Assembly: GCF_018861005.1 (NCBI RefSeq)
Contig: NZ_JAHKQL010000015.1
Location: forward strand, 1 to 64,000
Source of the DNA: Polaribacter vadi
GTDB lineage: Bacteria > Bacteroidota > Bacteroidia > Flavobacteriales > Flavobacteriaceae
Length of the DNA stretch: 64,000 bases
Reading direction: 5' to 3'
In this document: piece after piece, positions 35,839 to 44,637 of the stretch
Layout of the letters: every line of letters starts with the position of its first letter
How positions within the stretch are numbered: position 1 is the first letter of the stretch
The notes under the pieces: model-generated
The model's input: the letters and a program-made list of their open reading frames with translations, nothing else
Database searches by the model: none
What the model was told of the DNA's origin: nothing
Made by a program: the position numbers and the translations under genes

Positions 35839-36381
35839 ATGTCTAAAAAGATTCATCTTTTAGTTTTACAAAGCAAAAAAGGCAATCAGAAAGCACAAAT
35901 AAAGCTTTATGATTTGCACTGTAAAGCAATGTTTATAATTTCTTGTAGGTATTTAAAAAATGATGAAGAAGCTAAAGATGCTATGCAAGATGGTTTTATA
36001 AAAGCATTTTTGAATTTAGCCAATTATAAAGATGGTACCAATTTTAGTGCTTGGTTAAAAACAATCATAATTAATAGCTGTATAGATCATTTAAAAAAGA
36101 AAAAATTAGAAACGATTTCTATCGAAAATTATCCTTTAGAAATTACAAATGATGAAAACTGGAAATTTGATATAAGAATAACAAAAGAAGCAATTTTAAA
36201 TGCCATAGAAACTTTACAATTAAAATATCAGTTGTTAATAAAATTATACTTGATAGAGGGTTATGATCATCAAGAAATATCAGAAATATTACAGATACCA
36301 GTTAAAACATCTAGAACACAATTAAGAAGAGCAAAATTAGCATTAAGAGGCCTTTTAAAAGACGAGAAATATGGAACATGA
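35839..36381 (+). CDS. ECF-type RNA polymerase sigma factor
   Basis: The 180-aa protein has region 2 (LYDLHCKAMFIISCRYLKNDEEAKDAMQDGFIKAF, about 24-58) and region 4 (LQLKYQLLIKLYLIEGYDHQEISEILQIPVKTSRTQLRRAK, about 126-166), typical of extracytoplasmic-function sigma factors that respond to envelope signals. It overlaps the next gene by 11 bases. That gene encodes a one-helix membrane protein, so this is a sigma/anti-sigma pair. Confidence 0.92.
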   Translation: MSKKIHLLVLQSKKGNQKAQIKLYDLHCKAMFIISCRYLKNDEEAKDAMQDGFIKAFLNLANYKDGTNFSAWLKTIIINSCIDHLKKKKLETISIENYPLEITNDENWKFDIRITKEAILNAIETLQLKYQLLIKLYLIEGYDHQEISEILQIPVKTSRTQLRRAKLALRGLLKDEKYGT

Positions 36382-36898
36382 TATAAGAGATTTATTTCAA
36401 GAAAATGATGATTTTAAAAAGGATTTACCAAAATCTCATAGAGAAGATTTTTTAAATAAACTAAATAAAAATAATACCCAAAAGCCAAAATGGAAATTTG
36501 GAACTGCGTATAAAATTGCAGCATCTGTAGCTCTAATTTTAAGTTTGATGTATTTTTTTAGTATTAAAACTGATGATATTGACAACACAAATTCTTTTGA
36601 AAATCAGTTTTCTAAGATTGAAAAGGACTATTTAAAAAACATCGATAAAGAATGGAAACAGTTTAAAAAAATAACAACAGATACTTTATTAATTAGAAAA
36701 TACGAGGAGAAATTGAACAATTTTAATGATGATTATAAAAAGATAACCAACCAATTAAAAGAGTTTCCTAACGACATAAATTTATTAGAATCTTTAATTA
36801 CTAATCTGCAAAGACGTTTGCAATTAATTAAAGAAATTAATGAGCATATTAAAGAATTGAACCCAAAAAACACAAGTAATGAAACCATATATATTTAG
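36371..36898 (+). CDS. Probable anti-sigma factor, single membrane helix
   Basis: The 175-aa protein has a short cytoplasmic part (MEHDIRDLFQENDDFKKDLP), one membrane helix at about 46-64 (YKIAASVALILSLMYFFSI), and a charged helical outer part with repeated Lys/Glu. Its overlap with the sigma gene and its topology suggest it holds the sigma factor at the membrane. No classical zinc anti-sigma motif is present, so this is inferred from position and shape. It overlaps the next gene by 20 bases. Confidence 0.65.
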   Translation: MEHDIRDLFQENDDFKKDLPKSHREDFLNKLNKNNTQKPKWKFGTAYKIAASVALILSLMYFFSIKTDDIDNTNSFENQFSKIEKDYLKNIDKEWKQFKKITTDTLLIRKYEEKLNNFNDDYKKITNQLKEFPNDINLLESLITNLQRRLQLIKEINEHIKELNPKNTSNETIYI

Positions 36899-38039
36899 CA
36901 TTTTATTTCTTTTAATAACAAGTATTTCTGTTGCACAAACTAAAGAAGTACTTCTAAAAAAAAGTTTTAAGGTAGATGAAAACACTATTCTAAATTTAGA
37001 TTTAGACAATGCAAATGTTCATATCATTGAATCTAAAGACGATAAAATTCATTTTGATTATCAAATTATTTTTTATAATTATTCTAGAAGAAAAATAAAT
37101 GATCTTCTAGATGATACTTCAATAAATACATCTAAAAATCAAAACCAAATTTTTTTAAAAGTCAAGAATTCTCTATATCTAGGTATAGATATAAAATATA
37201 AACCTAATTTTGATTATAAAAACTTCAATAATCCTATTAATGATGTTTATAAAGAATATTTAAAAAAATATTATAAAACATATAGAAAAAGCGAAAATTT
37301 ATACAAAACAAAAGATTCTTTAATAGAAGAGATTAATTTTAGTATTGGAAGAGATATGGACAATTATATTAAAAAAGAAATTGATAATTTTCCTCTTAAA
37401 AAGCCTTTAAAAACTGATAAAAAAATAGAGAAGAATTTTATTATTGAAGTTCCTAAATATGTTCAATTAAAAATAAAAGCTTTAGAGTCTGATATTAAAT
37501 GTGATTATGACATTTTAACAGAATTTAAAATGGATAGTTTTAAAGGTATTTTTAAATTTAAAAGAATTGATGGGAAAAATAACCAAATAACTTCTTCTAA
37601 TGGAATTTTAGAAACATATGGAATAAAAAATTCTAGAATTCAATTGAGAGATATGTATAAAGTAAATATTGGTTCTATTTCTAATTCAAAATTAAAGTTA
37701 GAAAAAACAAAAACTAAAATTGGAGAAATACGAAAAAATGTTTCAATTAATGATTCTAACAGCAAACTCTACCTCTATAATTTTGGTAAAAACTTCACAA
37801 AATTTAATCTTACAGGAGATTACTCAGAGATAAATTTATACAATGTAAAAGACACTAATTTTTCTATGGATATTTCTGGCTACAATACAGCTTTAAATAT
37901 GAATGGCACAAAAACTTCTTTTGGAGCATCAAAAGAAAAAGAACTTACTAAAATTCTTCAAAAAAAGAAAAAAGAAAATAGTCCGTTTTTAGGTAATATA
38001 GAAGTATTATTAAAAAATGGAATTATAAATATAAAGTAA
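36879..38039 (+). CDS. Secreted hypothetical protein, adhesin-like beta-rich
   Basis: The 386-aa protein has a signal peptide ending SVAQ (about residue 20) and begins its mature part with LKKSFKVDENTILNLDLDNA, then VHIIESKDDKIHFDYQI. This pattern recalls DUF4097-type putative adhesins, where short beta strands stack into a helix. The middle is Lys/Tyr-rich and the end returns to beta repeats (ITSSNGILETYG, INLYNVKDTNFSMDISGYN). It ends the ECF cassette and could be the sensed or controlled surface protein. The family is a suggestion only. Confidence 0.6.
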   Translation: MKPYIFSILFLLITSISVAQTKEVLLKKSFKVDENTILNLDLDNANVHIIESKDDKIHFDYQIIFYNYSRRKINDLLDDTSINTSKNQNQIFLKVKNSLYLGIDIKYKPNFDYKNFNNPINDVYKEYLKKYYKTYRKSENLYKTKDSLIEEINFSIGRDMDNYIKKEIDNFPLKKPLKTDKKIEKNFIIEVPKYVQLKIKALESDIKCDYDILTEFKMDSFKGIFKFKRIDGKNNQITSSNGILETYGIKNSRIQLRDMYKVNIGSISNSKLKLEKTKTKIGEIRKNVSINDSNSKLYLYNFGKNFTKFNLTGDYSEINLYNVKDTNFSMDISGYNTALNMNGTKTSFGASKEKELTKILQKKKKENSPFLGNIEVLLKNGIINIK

Positions 38040-38041
38040 AG

Positions 38042-38068
38042 AAAAACCCAACTTTTAGTTGGGTTTTT
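38042..38068. terminator. Bidirectional terminator between convergent genes
   Basis: AAAAACCCAAC (38,042-38,052) pairs perfectly with GTTGGGTTTTT (38,058-38,068), with A residues on the left and T residues on the right. It works for the plus-strand ECF cassette and the minus-strand dehydrogenase gene. Confidence 0.88.
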
Positions 38069-38083
38069 ACTGTTTAAAATATC

Positions 38084-39625
38084 TTAAAAATCGAACTTAA
38101 TGCCTTGTGCTAAAGGTAAGTCTGTTGTGTAATTTATGGTGTTGGTTTGTCTTCTCATATATACTTTCCAAGCATCAGAACCAGATTCACGTCCACCTCC
38201 AGTTTCTTTTTCGCCACCAAAAGCACCACCAATTTCTGCGCCAGAAGTACCAATATTTACATTGGCAATTCCACAATCTGAACCAGCAACAGATAAAAAA
38301 GCTTCAGCTTCTCGTAAATTATTTGTCATAATTGCAGATGATAAACCTTGCGCTACTCCATTTTGCATTTCAAGTGCATTTGTAACATCACCAGAATATT
38401 TTAAAAGATATAGAACAGGTGCAAAAGTTTCATGTTGTACAATTTTAAATTCGTTTTTAGCCTCTGCAATTGCTGGTTTTACATAACAACCAGACTCGTA
38501 ACCATTTCCTTCTAAAACTTTACCTTCAACTACAATATTTCCACCTTCTTCAACTACTTTTGTTAATGCATTTTCATACATTTTAACAGCATCTACATCA
38601 ATTAAAGGACCTACATGATTATTTTCATCTAATGGGTTTCCTATACGTAATTGTTTATAAGCTTTTACAACAGCATCTTTTACAATATCATAAACAGATT
38701 CATGTATTATTAATCTTCTTGTAGATGTACATCTTTGGCCTGCAGTACCAACAGCACCAAAAACAGCACCAATTACGGTCATTTTTATATCTGCATCTGG
38801 AGTTACAATTATTGCGTTATTTCCACCTAATTCTAATAAAGATTTTCCTAATCTACTTGCTACTTCTTTTGCAACAATTTTACCCATTCTTGTAGAACCA
38901 GTTGCAGAAACAAGTGGAATTCTTTTATCTTTTGTCATGAATTCTCCAACTTTATAATCGCCATTAATTAAACCAGAAATACCTTCTGGTAAATTATTTT
39001 CGGCTAAAACTTCTGCGATTATATTTTGGCAAGCTACCCCACATAAAGGTGTTTTTTCTGATGGTTTCCAGACACAAACATCACCACAAATCCAAGCTAA
39101 TGCTGTGTTCCAAGCCCAAACTGCAACAGGAAAATTAAAGGCAGAAATAATACCTACAATCCCTAAAGGATGATATTGTTCATACATTCTATGACCAGGT
39201 CTTTCTGAGTGCATGGTTAAACCATGTAATTGGCGAGATAAACCTACAGCAAAATCGCAGATGTCAATCATTTCTTGCACTTCTCCTAAACCTTCTTGAT
39301 AACTTTTACCCATTTCATAAGAAACTAATTTACCCAAAGCTTCTTTCTTTTCGCGTAATTTTTGGCCAAATTGACGTACAATTTCTCCTCTTAATGGTGC
39401 AGGTTTTGTTCTCCAAGTTTTAAAAGCTTCTGTAGCTGCTTCCATCACTTTAGCGTAATCTTCTTTTGTTGTAGTTTTTACTTTTCCGATAATTTTACCA
39501 TCAACAGGTGAGTAACTTGTTATAATTTCTCCACTAGAAAAGTTTGTGTTTCCAGTAGAAGTACCTTCGTTTATATTTTGTAAGCCTAAAGTTAATAATG
39601 CTTCTTGTATACCAAAATCTGTCAT
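38084..39625 (-). CDS. Aldehyde dehydrogenase, ALDH7 type (piperideine-6-carboxylate dehydrogenase-like)
   Basis: The 513-aa enzyme oxidises an aldehyde with NAD(P). The general base Glu265 lies in LLELGGNNAIIV, and the catalytic Cys299 in GTAGQRCTSTRR. The GGNNA form and the TAGQRCTS context are those of the ALDH7 (antiquitin/AmaB) group, which acts on aminoadipate semialdehyde in lysine breakdown. The substrate is inferred from that resemblance. The gene is transcribed away from the isoaspartyl peptidase gene, with a palindrome in the shared upstream region. Confidence 0.88.
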   Translation of the reverse strand: MTDFGIQEALLTLGLQNINEGTSTGNTNFSSGEIITSYSPVDGKIIGKVKTTTKEDYAKVMEAATEAFKTWRTKPAPLRGEIVRQFGQKLREKKEALGKLVSYEMGKSYQEGLGEVQEMIDICDFAVGLSRQLHGLTMHSERPGHRMYEQYHPLGIVGIISAFNFPVAVWAWNTALAWICGDVCVWKPSEKTPLCGVACQNIIAEVLAENNLPEGISGLINGDYKVGEFMTKDKRIPLVSATGSTRMGKIVAKEVASRLGKSLLELGGNNAIIVTPDADIKMTVIGAVFGAVGTAGQRCTSTRRLIIHESVYDIVKDAVVKAYKQLRIGNPLDENNHVGPLIDVDAVKMYENALTKVVEEGGNIVVEGKVLEGNGYESGCYVKPAIAEAKNEFKIVQHETFAPVLYLLKYSGDVTNALEMQNGVAQGLSSAIMTNNLREAEAFLSVAGSDCGIANVNIGTSGAEIGGAFGGEKETGGGRESGSDAWKVYMRRQTNTINYTTDLPLAQGIKFDF

Positions 39626-39689
39626 TTTGCAGCTTTGTTTAAGTTAATTGATTAAAAAATCTTTATTTTAGAAGTCCGAAATTACGAAT

Positions 39690-39711
39690 AAAATCACATA
39701 TATATGATTTT
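39690..39711 (+). promoter_or_regulatory. Palindrome between divergent ALDH and isoaspartyl peptidase genes
   Basis: AAAATCA (39,690-39,696) and TGATTTT (39,705-39,711) flank an 8-base AT spacer, CATATATA, forming a 22-bp operator-like dyad in the shared promoter region. Both genes serve amino-acid breakdown, so an amino-acid-responsive regulator is conceivable. AT-rich DNA can give such dyads by chance. Confidence 0.35.
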
Positions 39712-39752
39712 AACAAAAACAATATTTATTGTTTAAATTTGAACAAATATCT

Positions 39753-40811
39753 ATGAAAACACAAATCTTTCTATTATTTTTTTTAATGACTTTTTTAGCA
39801 TGTAAAAATGAGTCAAACTCATCATCTAAAGAAAAAAATACTGCCGTAAAACAAAATGAATTTGCTATTATTATTCATGGTGGAGCAGGTACTATTTTAA
39901 AGAAAAATATGTCTGATGAAAAAGAAGCAGCTTACAAAGCTAAGTTAGAAGAAGCAATAAAAGTAGGGCATACAATTTTAAAAAATGGAGGAACTAGCCA
40001 AGAAGCAGTTGTAAAAACGATTCAAGTTATGGAAGAATCTCCATTATTTAATGCTGGTAAAGGAGCTGTTTTTACCAATTCTGGCACCAACGAATTAGAT
40101 GCTTCTTTTATGGACGGAAACACATTAAATGCTGGTGCAGTTGCTGGTGTAAAAGATGTAAAAAGTCCTATTGAATTGGCTGTAAAAGTAATGACAGATT
40201 CTGATCATGTAATGCTTTCTGGAGATGGAGCAAGTATTTTTGCTAAAGAAAAAGGGTTAGAAATTGTAGATCCAAGTTATTTTTATACAGAAAGACGTTT
40301 TAAATCTTTACAAAGAATAATAGAAAAAGAAAAAACTGAATTAGATCATGATGATAAAACAGCTGCTTTTTACGATTCAGATATTAAAAACAGCAAGTTT
40401 GGAACTGTAGGTTGTGTTGCTTTAGACAAAAATGGAAATATTGCTGCTGGTACATCTACAGGAGGAATGACTAACAAACGTTGGGGAAGAATTGGTGACG
40501 CACCAATTATTGGCTCAGGAACTTATGCTAATAATTTAACTTGTGGAGTGTCTTCTACAGGTTGGGGTGAATATTTTATAAGAAGCCAAGTTGCTTATGA
40601 TATTTCTGCACAAATGGAATATCAACAAAAGACTTTAAAAGAAGCTACAACAGATGTTATTCATAATAAGTTAACCAAATTAGGAGGAACAGGTGGTGTT
40701 GTAGCTCTTGATAAAAACGGAAATATGTCTTTTGAGTTTAATACTGCTGGTATGTACAGAGCATCAATGAACGATAAAGGCCAATTAGTTGTAAAAATTT
40801 ACAAAGAATAA
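39753..40811 (+). CDS. Isoaspartyl peptidase / L-asparaginase, lipoprotein-type
   Basis: This Ntn-hydrolase cleaves itself before a threonine, which then attacks isoaspartyl peptides or asparagine. The 352-aa protein starts with a lipoprotein signal (LMTFLAC, Cys17), then IIIHGGAGTI, FNAGKGAVF, and the autocleavage site KFGTVGCVALD with Thr218 as nucleophile. GTSTGGMTNKR follows in the substrate pocket. ATG 39,753 gives the signal peptide. A TAAATTTG -7 box at 39,734-39,741 ends only 11 bases before it. The stop overlaps the end of a convergent small gene. Confidence 0.92.
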   Translation: MKTQIFLLFFLMTFLACKNESNSSSKEKNTAVKQNEFAIIIHGGAGTILKKNMSDEKEAAYKAKLEEAIKVGHTILKNGGTSQEAVVKTIQVMEESPLFNAGKGAVFTNSGTNELDASFMDGNTLNAGAVAGVKDVKSPIELAVKVMTDSDHVMLSGDGASIFAKEKGLEIVDPSYFYTERRFKSLQRIIEKEKTELDHDDKTAAFYDSDIKNSKFGTVGCVALDKNGNIAAGTSTGGMTNKRWGRIGDAPIIGSGTYANNLTCGVSSTGWGEYFIRSQVAYDISAQMEYQQKTLKEATTDVIHNKLTKLGGTGGVVALDKNGNMSFEFNTAGMYRASMNDKGQLVVKIYKE

Positions 40812-41143
40812 TCTAGCCACTCTTCAGGTAAAAGTTCTAAATTGATATTTATAACTTTAGATTCTTTTTTCTTAGCAAAAGCCAAACTTGAAAAATTTTT
40901 AGTTGATAAATTAATATTATGTTTCTTATTTATCATTTTTAAAACCTCGTTCATAGACCTTTTGGCACATAAAACCAAACTGTTCATCATTGAATTAGAT
41001 TCATTAGATAAATCATATAAATCTACATAATATTTAGGTTTATTATCTTGATATATAATCCATTGAGAGGATTTTCTTTTAGGTATTTTTAAAACTTTTT
41101 TTGTACCACTTAAAGTTCTGTACGTTATTTCAATAAGCTTCAT
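40799..41143 (-). CDS. Hypothetical protein, 114 aa
   Basis: This basic, soluble protein begins MKLIEITYRTLSGTKKVLKI and carries SMNEVLKMINKKHNINLST near residue 62. No signal peptide or membrane helix is present and I recognise no family. A minus-strand -7 box TAATTTTG lies at 41,227-41,220, which supports transcription. Its last 13 bases overlap the end of the isoaspartyl peptidase gene on the other strand. Confidence 0.5.
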   Translation of the reverse strand: MKLIEITYRTLSGTKKVLKIPKRKSSQWIIYQDNKPKYYVDLYDLSNESNSMMNSLVLCAKRSMNEVLKMINKKHNINLSTKNFSSLAFAKKKESKVININLELLPEEWLDYSL

Positions 41144-41322
41144 TTCATCATCTTTTTAGTTAATAAAATTTTCTAGCAATCATTTTTAAGAAACTGTAAA
41201 CGCAAATTCAAAAAGCATACAAAATTAGCCGTTTTTTTGCATTTTTATTAAAACATTTCGTTAAAATGTATAATGTAATAGATAATCAGTAATTTATATA
41301 CGTTGTTTTTGTTAGTATGGTT

Positions 41323-42612
41323 TTAGAAGTTGTATTTAAGACCTGTATAAAAGCCTAAATTAAAGGGTGCAAAACCATTAGAATTTTTATTAAAAGTGTT
41401 TAGTTGCATTTTTAACATCGGGTTTAGGTTTAAAGACCAATTTTCATCAAATAGGTAATTAAAGTCAAATCCTAAATTTCCACTAAAATTAATGTTGTTC
41501 AAATTGTTTGCTTCTAATGTTTTTGATAGTGTTTCTGTGTTTAAGTTTACAGTATTTTTATTAAGAAAAAGCGAACTAAAACCAGTTACTATTTGCGTTT
41601 CGAATTTGTTGTTGGTAGAAAAACTGTATTTCACTTCTATAGGGATTTCTAAATAACCATAGTTTTGAGTTAGATTACCAAAAGTGGTATTTGAAGTAGT
41701 AGTAAAATCGCTACTTAATAATGCATTAAAATTATTATTACTATCAAAAGAAAAAGTTTCGCCATTTGTAAATTCTGTTGTTTCTGTATTACTTTGCTCT
41801 GATAGTGAAATGCTTACTTGGTTATTGGCATAACTCATTTCTTGTAAATGAATACCAGATTGAATTGTCCATTTTTTATTGATTTTATAAGCAATTTGTA
41901 CACCATAAGAATAAGTGTTTTCGCCTTTAGTAGAGTTTGCTAAATTTTCATTAATAGGAGATGTATTTGTAAAAGAATTTGATTGTAAAACTGCAAAAAC
42001 AGGAGCAACAGACCAATTTTTGTTTATTTGTTTATCTGTAATTAAATCTTCTTTTTCTTTAAATAATTCTTGAATGTTTAACTTTTTAAAATTCTTCTTT
42101 TTAGTATTTATTGTTGATATAGATAACTCACTATTTTTTTGTGATATATTTAAATTATCATCAAAAGAACTAAAAGAAACCTGTAAAACCTTTACAGGTT
42201 TTCTATTATTTATTACACTTTTATCTAGTCTTGTTTCAGCTAAGTTTTGAGTGTTTTTGTTAATCTGAATTGTTTCATTAGCTATAGAAATAAGCACATC
42301 ATCTTTTAAGTTTTTATTTAAAATAAGTGTATCCTTTTCTTTTAAAATTGTTGAATTTTCTTTGTGAATAGTTGTAATTACTTCATCAAAAGTGTTATTA
42401 ATATTTTGATTTTCATCCTTAGAAAAAGGGTTAGAAATTAAGCCCAAAATTAATATTGAAGCTACAGCACCAGAAAACCACCAAAAAGGAAAAACCTTAC
42501 GTTTCTTCTTTTTTAGTTTGCTTTCAATATTGATCCAAGCGCTTTTTTTTGGTGAGATTTCCAAATCTTTAAGCTGTTCTTGAAACAGTTTATCTATGTT
42601 TTTGTTATCCAT
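41323..42612 (-). CDS. Inner-membrane anti-sigma-like N-terminus fused to an outer-membrane beta-barrel-like domain
   Basis: The 429-aa protein has a cytoplasmic start (MDNKNIDKLFQEQLKDLEIS, then AWINIESKL), a membrane helix at about 42-60 (FPFWWFSGAVASILILGLIS) and a long polar linker. The C-terminal region, about 225-429, looks like porin-family strands (YSYGVQIAYKINKKWTIQSG, ending FYTGLKYNF with the terminal aromatic residue). Flavobacteria often pair such proteins with ECF sigma factors. Its ATG overlaps the stop of the sigma gene by one base (TAATG), so the pair is translationally coupled. A single protein spanning both membranes would be odd, and how the barrel part is placed is unknown. 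Confidence 0.72.
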   Translation of the reverse strand: MDNKNIDKLFQEQLKDLEISPKKSAWINIESKLKKKKRKVFPFWWFSGAVASILILGLISNPFSKDENQNINNTFDEVITTIHKENSTILKEKDTLILNKNLKDDVLISIANETIQINKNTQNLAETRLDKSVINNRKPVKVLQVSFSSFDDNLNISQKNSELSISTINTKKKNFKKLNIQELFKEKEDLITDKQINKNWSVAPVFAVLQSNSFTNTSPINENLANSTKGENTYSYGVQIAYKINKKWTIQSGIHLQEMSYANNQVSISLSEQSNTETTEFTNGETFSFDSNNNFNALLSSDFTTTSNTTFGNLTQNYGYLEIPIEVKYSFSTNNKFETQIVTGFSSLFLNKNTVNLNTETLSKTLEANNLNNINFSGNLGFDFNYLFDENWSLNLNPMLKMQLNTFNKNSNGFAPFNLGFYTGLKYNF

Positions 42613-43148
42613 TAATTCAACTTTTTTTGATGGATTTCTAATTTTTCTTTCAAAATTTTTCTAGCTCTAGATAAGTTCGATTTAGAAGTGCCTTCAGAAA
42701 TTTTTAGTAACTCAGAAATTTCTTTATGAGAATAATTATCTAAAACATAAAGGTTAAAAACCAAACGATATCTGTCTGTTAATTGCTGAATACATTCTAA
42801 TAAAACATCAACATTAAAAACAGAGTTTTCTATTTCTAATTCTTCGTTTTCAACATCTTCTATAACTTCATTTACAATTTCTAAAGGTGCTTTTTGCTTG
42901 TATTTTTGTAAAACTGTATGAATTGTTATTTTCTTTAACCAACCCTCAAAAGAACCTTTGTATTTATACTGTTTTATTTTTTCGAAAATGGTTAAAAAAC
43001 TATCTTGTAGGTTGTCTTCTGCATCTTGATAGTTTCTAGAATATTTTAAACAAACAGCAAAAAGTTTATCAGCAAATAAGTGATAAACTTTAGATTGAGC
43101 ATCCAAATCTTGCTCACAACATTTCTGTATTAATTCTTCGAGTTTGAT
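42612..43148 (-). CDS. ECF-type RNA polymerase sigma factor with a non-standard start
   Basis: Region 2 (FADKLFAVCLKYSRNYQDAEDNLQDSFLTIF) and region 4 (LTDRYRLVFNLYVLDNYSHKEISELLKISEGTSKSNLSRAR) identify the protein. The only usual start in frame is TTG 43,106, giving MDAQSK. Yet the 14 codons before it read KLEELIQKCCEQD, which fits the normal first helix of this group (usually starting MKLEELI). The codon in the Met position is ATC at 43,148, and ATT lies three codons earlier. I extend the gene to ATC. It follows the stop of the preceding lipoprotein gene by four bases. A rare initiator would lower expression. Confidence 0.75.
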   Translation of the reverse strand: MKLEELIQKCCEQDLDAQSKVYHLFADKLFAVCLKYSRNYQDAEDNLQDSFLTIFEKIKQYKYKGSFEGWLKKITIHTVLQKYKQKAPLEIVNEVIEDVENEELEIENSVFNVDVLLECIQQLTDRYRLVFNLYVLDNYSHKEISELLKISEGTSKSNLSRARKILKEKLEIHQKKLN

Positions 43149-43152
43149 GTTT

Positions 43153-43563
43153 CTAATTTACAGGAACTACGACTTCTTCAAAAATGTTTTCGCCATTATT
43201 ATCTTCACCTTTCCAAAATTTAAAAATATAATCCTCTTCTTGTATAACAGTAATTACCATATCAAACTCGTATTGAGTAGTTTGTTCTGTACAAGTTTTA
43301 TCTAAATCTACTAAAGATTGTATTGCAACAATTCTTGTAGTGTCTTGGTATTCGTAATATACATGATCAAAACTATAGCAATCATTTTTAAAAGTATATT
43401 TTACTTTTATAGTATCTTTTTCACCAAAAGTAAAAGAGCTTGGCACTGTATATTCATCAATAGGTAAAAGTTCAAAACCATAATTTAAATAGTCGTTATT
43501 TTCATCATTTAAACAAGAATTAAAGAGTAAAATAATGGTAAAAAGTAAAATAAATTTTTTCAT
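43153..43563 (-). CDS. Small lipoprotein, 136 aa
   Basis: Signal peptide ending LFNSC (Cys17), so it is a lipoprotein. The mature part is beta-rich (YTVPSSFTFGEKDTIKVKYTFKN) with two further cysteines that could form a disulfide. I recognise no family. It sits directly upstream of the sigma gene in the minus-strand run of lipoproteins and may be sensed by, or controlled with, the sigma/anti-sigma pair. Confidence 0.65.
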   Translation of the reverse strand: MKKFILLFTIILLFNSCLNDENNDYLNYGFELLPIDEYTVPSSFTFGEKDTIKVKYTFKNDCYSFDHVYYEYQDTTRIVAIQSLVDLDKTCTEQTTQYEFDMVITVIQEEDYIFKFWKGEDNNGENIFEEVVVPVN

Positions 43564-43575
43564 AATTTTTTATGT

Positions 43576-44280
43576 TTAGTAAATTAATATTGGGTATCCA
43601 TTTCTGCATTCTACTTGCTTGGGAGGGCTAATAATAGAACAATCAGAAACGATACCCCATTTAATATTAAATGCTTTTTCAGCTTCAGTATATGTTTCTA
43701 CTTTTTGTAAAAAAGAAGCTACATCAATGTTTTTAGAATAAGGTAAATAACCTTGTGGTCCACCACAAGCTTTAGAACCAAAAGCAGTAAATGCCCAGTT
43801 ATTTGAGTTAGAACAAGTTTCGCCATAAGCAATATTTGAGATTTCACTAAATAAATCCATTAACGCCCTGTGTTCTATTTCTTGTTCTGTTAATTCTCTT
43901 TTAACCACTAAATTTGTTTCTGTTATTTCTATAATTTTCCACCCAAAAAATGAAGAATAACTTGCTGTAGAAATACTTATTAAATCGTTTGCTATTGTAA
44001 AAGTACCATCAACATTAAAATAGGTAAGTGGAGGTGTGCCACACCAACCAGAAGTTCTTTCTATAAAACCCCCAGTTTTTTTAAATGCAATTCCATAACC
44101 TTCATCTGGTAAAGTACTACTTCTTTTAAATGTTGTGGTTTCATTTTCGTAAAAAGGTTCTACCCAATTACCAATTAATAAATTGTCTGGATCTATTGCT
44201 ATTTCTTCATCATTCATATTGTTTTCGCAAGAGAAAAAGAATGCAGCAAATACTAAAATTACAATGTTTTTTAAATGCAT
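43576..44280 (-). CDS. Lipoprotein, 234 aa, lipocalin-like
   Basis: The signal ends FFFSC (Cys18). The mature part starts with LLIGNWVEPFYENETTTF, a GxW start often seen in lipocalin-like lipoproteins, then GYGIAFKKTGGFIERTSGWCG and VDGTFTIANDLISIS. The C-terminal half has six cysteines and Gly/Pro turns (SKACGGPQGYLPYS). It is the largest of the four lipoproteins in this run. Its function is unknown. A ligand-binding surface protein is plausible. Confidence 0.65.
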   Translation of the reverse strand: MHLKNIVILVFAAFFFSCENNMNDEEIAIDPDNLLIGNWVEPFYENETTTFKRSSTLPDEGYGIAFKKTGGFIERTSGWCGTPPLTYFNVDGTFTIANDLISISTASYSSFFGWKIIEITETNLVVKRELTEQEIEHRALMDLFSEISNIAYGETCSNSNNWAFTAFGSKACGGPQGYLPYSKNIDVASFLQKVETYTEAEKAFNIKWGIVSDCSIISPPKQVECRNGYPILIY

Positions 44281-44291
44281 AATTATAAGTT

Positions 44292-44636
44292 TTAAATGGG
44301 TAAATTTTCTGATATTTTTTCTGTTTTAGAAACAATCTCAATTAGTGTAGTTTCTATAGAAGAAGCATCTTGTGGCGGATTTTCTATTTTTCTTTCTGAT
44401 ACTTTAATTACATATTCAAAGCCTTCTTCGTAGTTAAAACCAACAATTGAGCTATAAAAATATTGCCAATTTTCTGTTTCATTTTCTTTAACTAATAAAC
44501 ATTTTTGATAATCTACACCCACACAATCTGCTTTTATAGATGCTACAATTAGTGTTTTTTCTGGTGTTATTAAGTTATTGTCTTCACAAGACAATAAGCA
44601 AATACTAAAACATATTAGGTATATTACTCTTTTCAT
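44292..44636 (-). CDS. Small lipoprotein, 114 aa
   Basis: A short lipoprotein with signal MKRVIYLICFSICLLSC (Cys17) and a small mature domain containing CVGVDYQKCLLVKENETENW, where the Cys pair and the YQKCLLVKE pattern are typical of flavobacterial secreted DUF4377-like modules, though I am not sure of that family. One base separates it from the upstream lipoprotein gene. Confidence 0.62.
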   Translation of the reverse strand: MKRVIYLICFSICLLSCEDNNLITPEKTLIVASIKADCVGVDYQKCLLVKENETENWQYFYSSIVGFNYEEGFEYVIKVSERKIENPPQDASSIETTLIEIVSKTEKISENLPI

Positions 44637-44637
44637 A

